Shown in pieces: positions 21,649 to 22,223 of a DNA stretch of 22,223 nucleotides (its first letter is position 1; every line of letters begins with the position of its first letter). The position numbers and the translations under genes are program-made. The DNA comes from an uncultured Megasphaera sp. (GTDB taxonomy: Bacteria > Bacillota > Negativicutes > Veillonellales > Megasphaeraceae): assembly GCA_937895695.1 (NCBI GenBank), contig CALBLM010000223.1:1-22223 (forward strand). The letters are read 5' to 3'. The notes beneath the pieces are model-generated. The model searched no databases and was not told the DNA's origin. It was given only the letters and a program-made list of their open reading frames with translations.

Positions 21649-22223
21649 TGAATAGCATAACGATGAAATTGCAGGCAGAACCGCTAATTCTCATGGCTTT
21701 GCGAGAAGATATTACGAGTGAAGATGTATCAACCAACGCGATTATGCCGGAAGAGTGTCAGGGAGAAGTGGAATTGATTTGCAAACAAGATGGTGTGATT
21801 GCCGGATTAGATGTATTTGCTCGCACTTTTACGCTGTTGGATGATAAAACATGGTTTGAATTTTTTGCTAAAGATGGAGATACGGTTCATGCAGGGCAAG
21901 TGATAGCTAAAGTCATTGGGAATATTCGAGTCCTTTTATCCGGCGAACGAGTAGCACTTAATTATTTACAGCGGATGAGCGGTATTGCTACCTATACGCG
22001 ACGCGTGGCAACCTTGTTGGAGGGGACGCAGATTACTTTGTTGGATACGCGTAAGACAACGCCGAATATGCGCGTATTTGAAAAGTATGCTGTAACTGTA
22101 GGCGGCGGTAAAAATCATCGGTATAATTTATCTGATGGAATTTTGCTGAAAGACAATCATATTAATGCTGCCGGTTCTGTAAAAAAAGCTATCGAATTGG
22201 CTAAAGCATATGCCAGAAAATAC
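21648..22223 (+). CDS. nadC: Nicotinate-nucleotide pyrophosphorylase (partial, 5' part)
   Basis: The enzyme turns quinolinate and PRPP into nicotinate mononucleotide with loss of CO2, finishing the conserved trio. The first 192 residues are present; about 90 more are expected past the window end. Visible features are LREDITSEDVST (18-29), the biotinyl-like N-terminal fold with KDGDTVHAGQ (75-84), GERVALNYLQRMSGIAT (99-115), the quinolinate-binding LDTRKTTPNMR (132-142), and GGGKNHRYNL (152-161) with KDNH (168-171). The start overlaps the nadB stop, and AAAGGGAG lies about 10 bases upstream, so translation is coupled. Confidence 0.96.
   Translation, partial: MNSITMKLQAEPLILMALREDITSEDVSTNAIMPEECQGEVELICKQDGVIAGLDVFARTFTLLDDKTWFEFFAKDGDTVHAGQVIAKVIGNIRVLLSGERVALNYLQRMSGIATYTRRVATLLEGTQITLLDTRKTTPNMRVFEKYAVTVGGGKNHRYNLSDGILLKDNHINAAGSVKKAIELAKAYARKY

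Overview
This is a chromosomal window from a low-to-moderate G+C Firmicute-type bacterium. The features that fit are tRNA-sensing T-box leaders in front of metY and ileS, the rplM-rpsI pair with a structured leader, a lysP-type permease, recD2 next to comFC, and a compact nadABC operon. Codon use and several proteins look most like Negativicutes (Veillonellales, Megasphaera-like), but that placement is my inference from protein sequence impressions and was not tested by a search. I see no plasmid, phage, insertion-sequence or CRISPR signature. Nearly every stretch is explained by housekeeping genes and their control elements.

Layout. (1) 1-1024, minus strand: the 5' part of metY (O-acetylhomoserine sulfhydrylase) behind a T-box leader with an AUG (Met) specifier. 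(2) 1283-2336, plus: promoter, candidate L13 leader, rplM, rpsI, terminator. (3) 2401-3147: a membrane-anchored thioredoxin-fold protein whose CxxC is replaced by SxxS, then tRNA-Val(GAC) on the minus strand with its own promoter and a shared bidirectional terminator. (4) 3240-4730: a beta-hydroxyacid dehydrogenase and an unrecognised membrane protein. (5) 4821-7605: a secreted purple-acid-phosphatase-like metallophosphoesterase followed by a YibE/F-family membrane protein. (6) 7629-10803: a T-box with an AUC (Ile) specifier, ileS and its terminator. (7) 10805-12485: a probable decayed small gene, then sstT (Na+/serine-threonine symporter) with a 17-bp inverted repeat over its start region. 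(8) 12613-13050: a protein with three tandem Cys4 modules. (9) 13139-14679, minus: lysP. (10) 14831-17914, plus: chorismate mutase, recD2 and comFC packed with 4-nt spacing and a 7-nt overlap. (11) 17924-19130, minus: a divergent SpeD-like protein and an HD-GYP protein. (12) 19282-22223, plus: nadA, nadB and nadC, the last cut by the window end.

How the genes work together. Amino-acid supply is a theme: metY and ileS are read out by uncharged tRNA(Met) and tRNA(Ile), and sstT and lysP import Ser/Thr and Lys. The nad operon makes nicotinate mononucleotide from aspartate through iminoaspartate and quinolinate. recD2 and comFC are DNA-processing and competence-type genes in one operon with a lone chorismate mutase.

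The strongest candidates for new biology are the SpeD homologue that lacks the catalytic Cys and carries a long basic tail, in an operon with a single-domain HD-GYP protein; a perfect 13-bp terminator-like hairpin inside comFC that probably ends the converging speD/HD-GYP transcript; the Cys-free TlpA-like protein; and the triple Cys4 protein.
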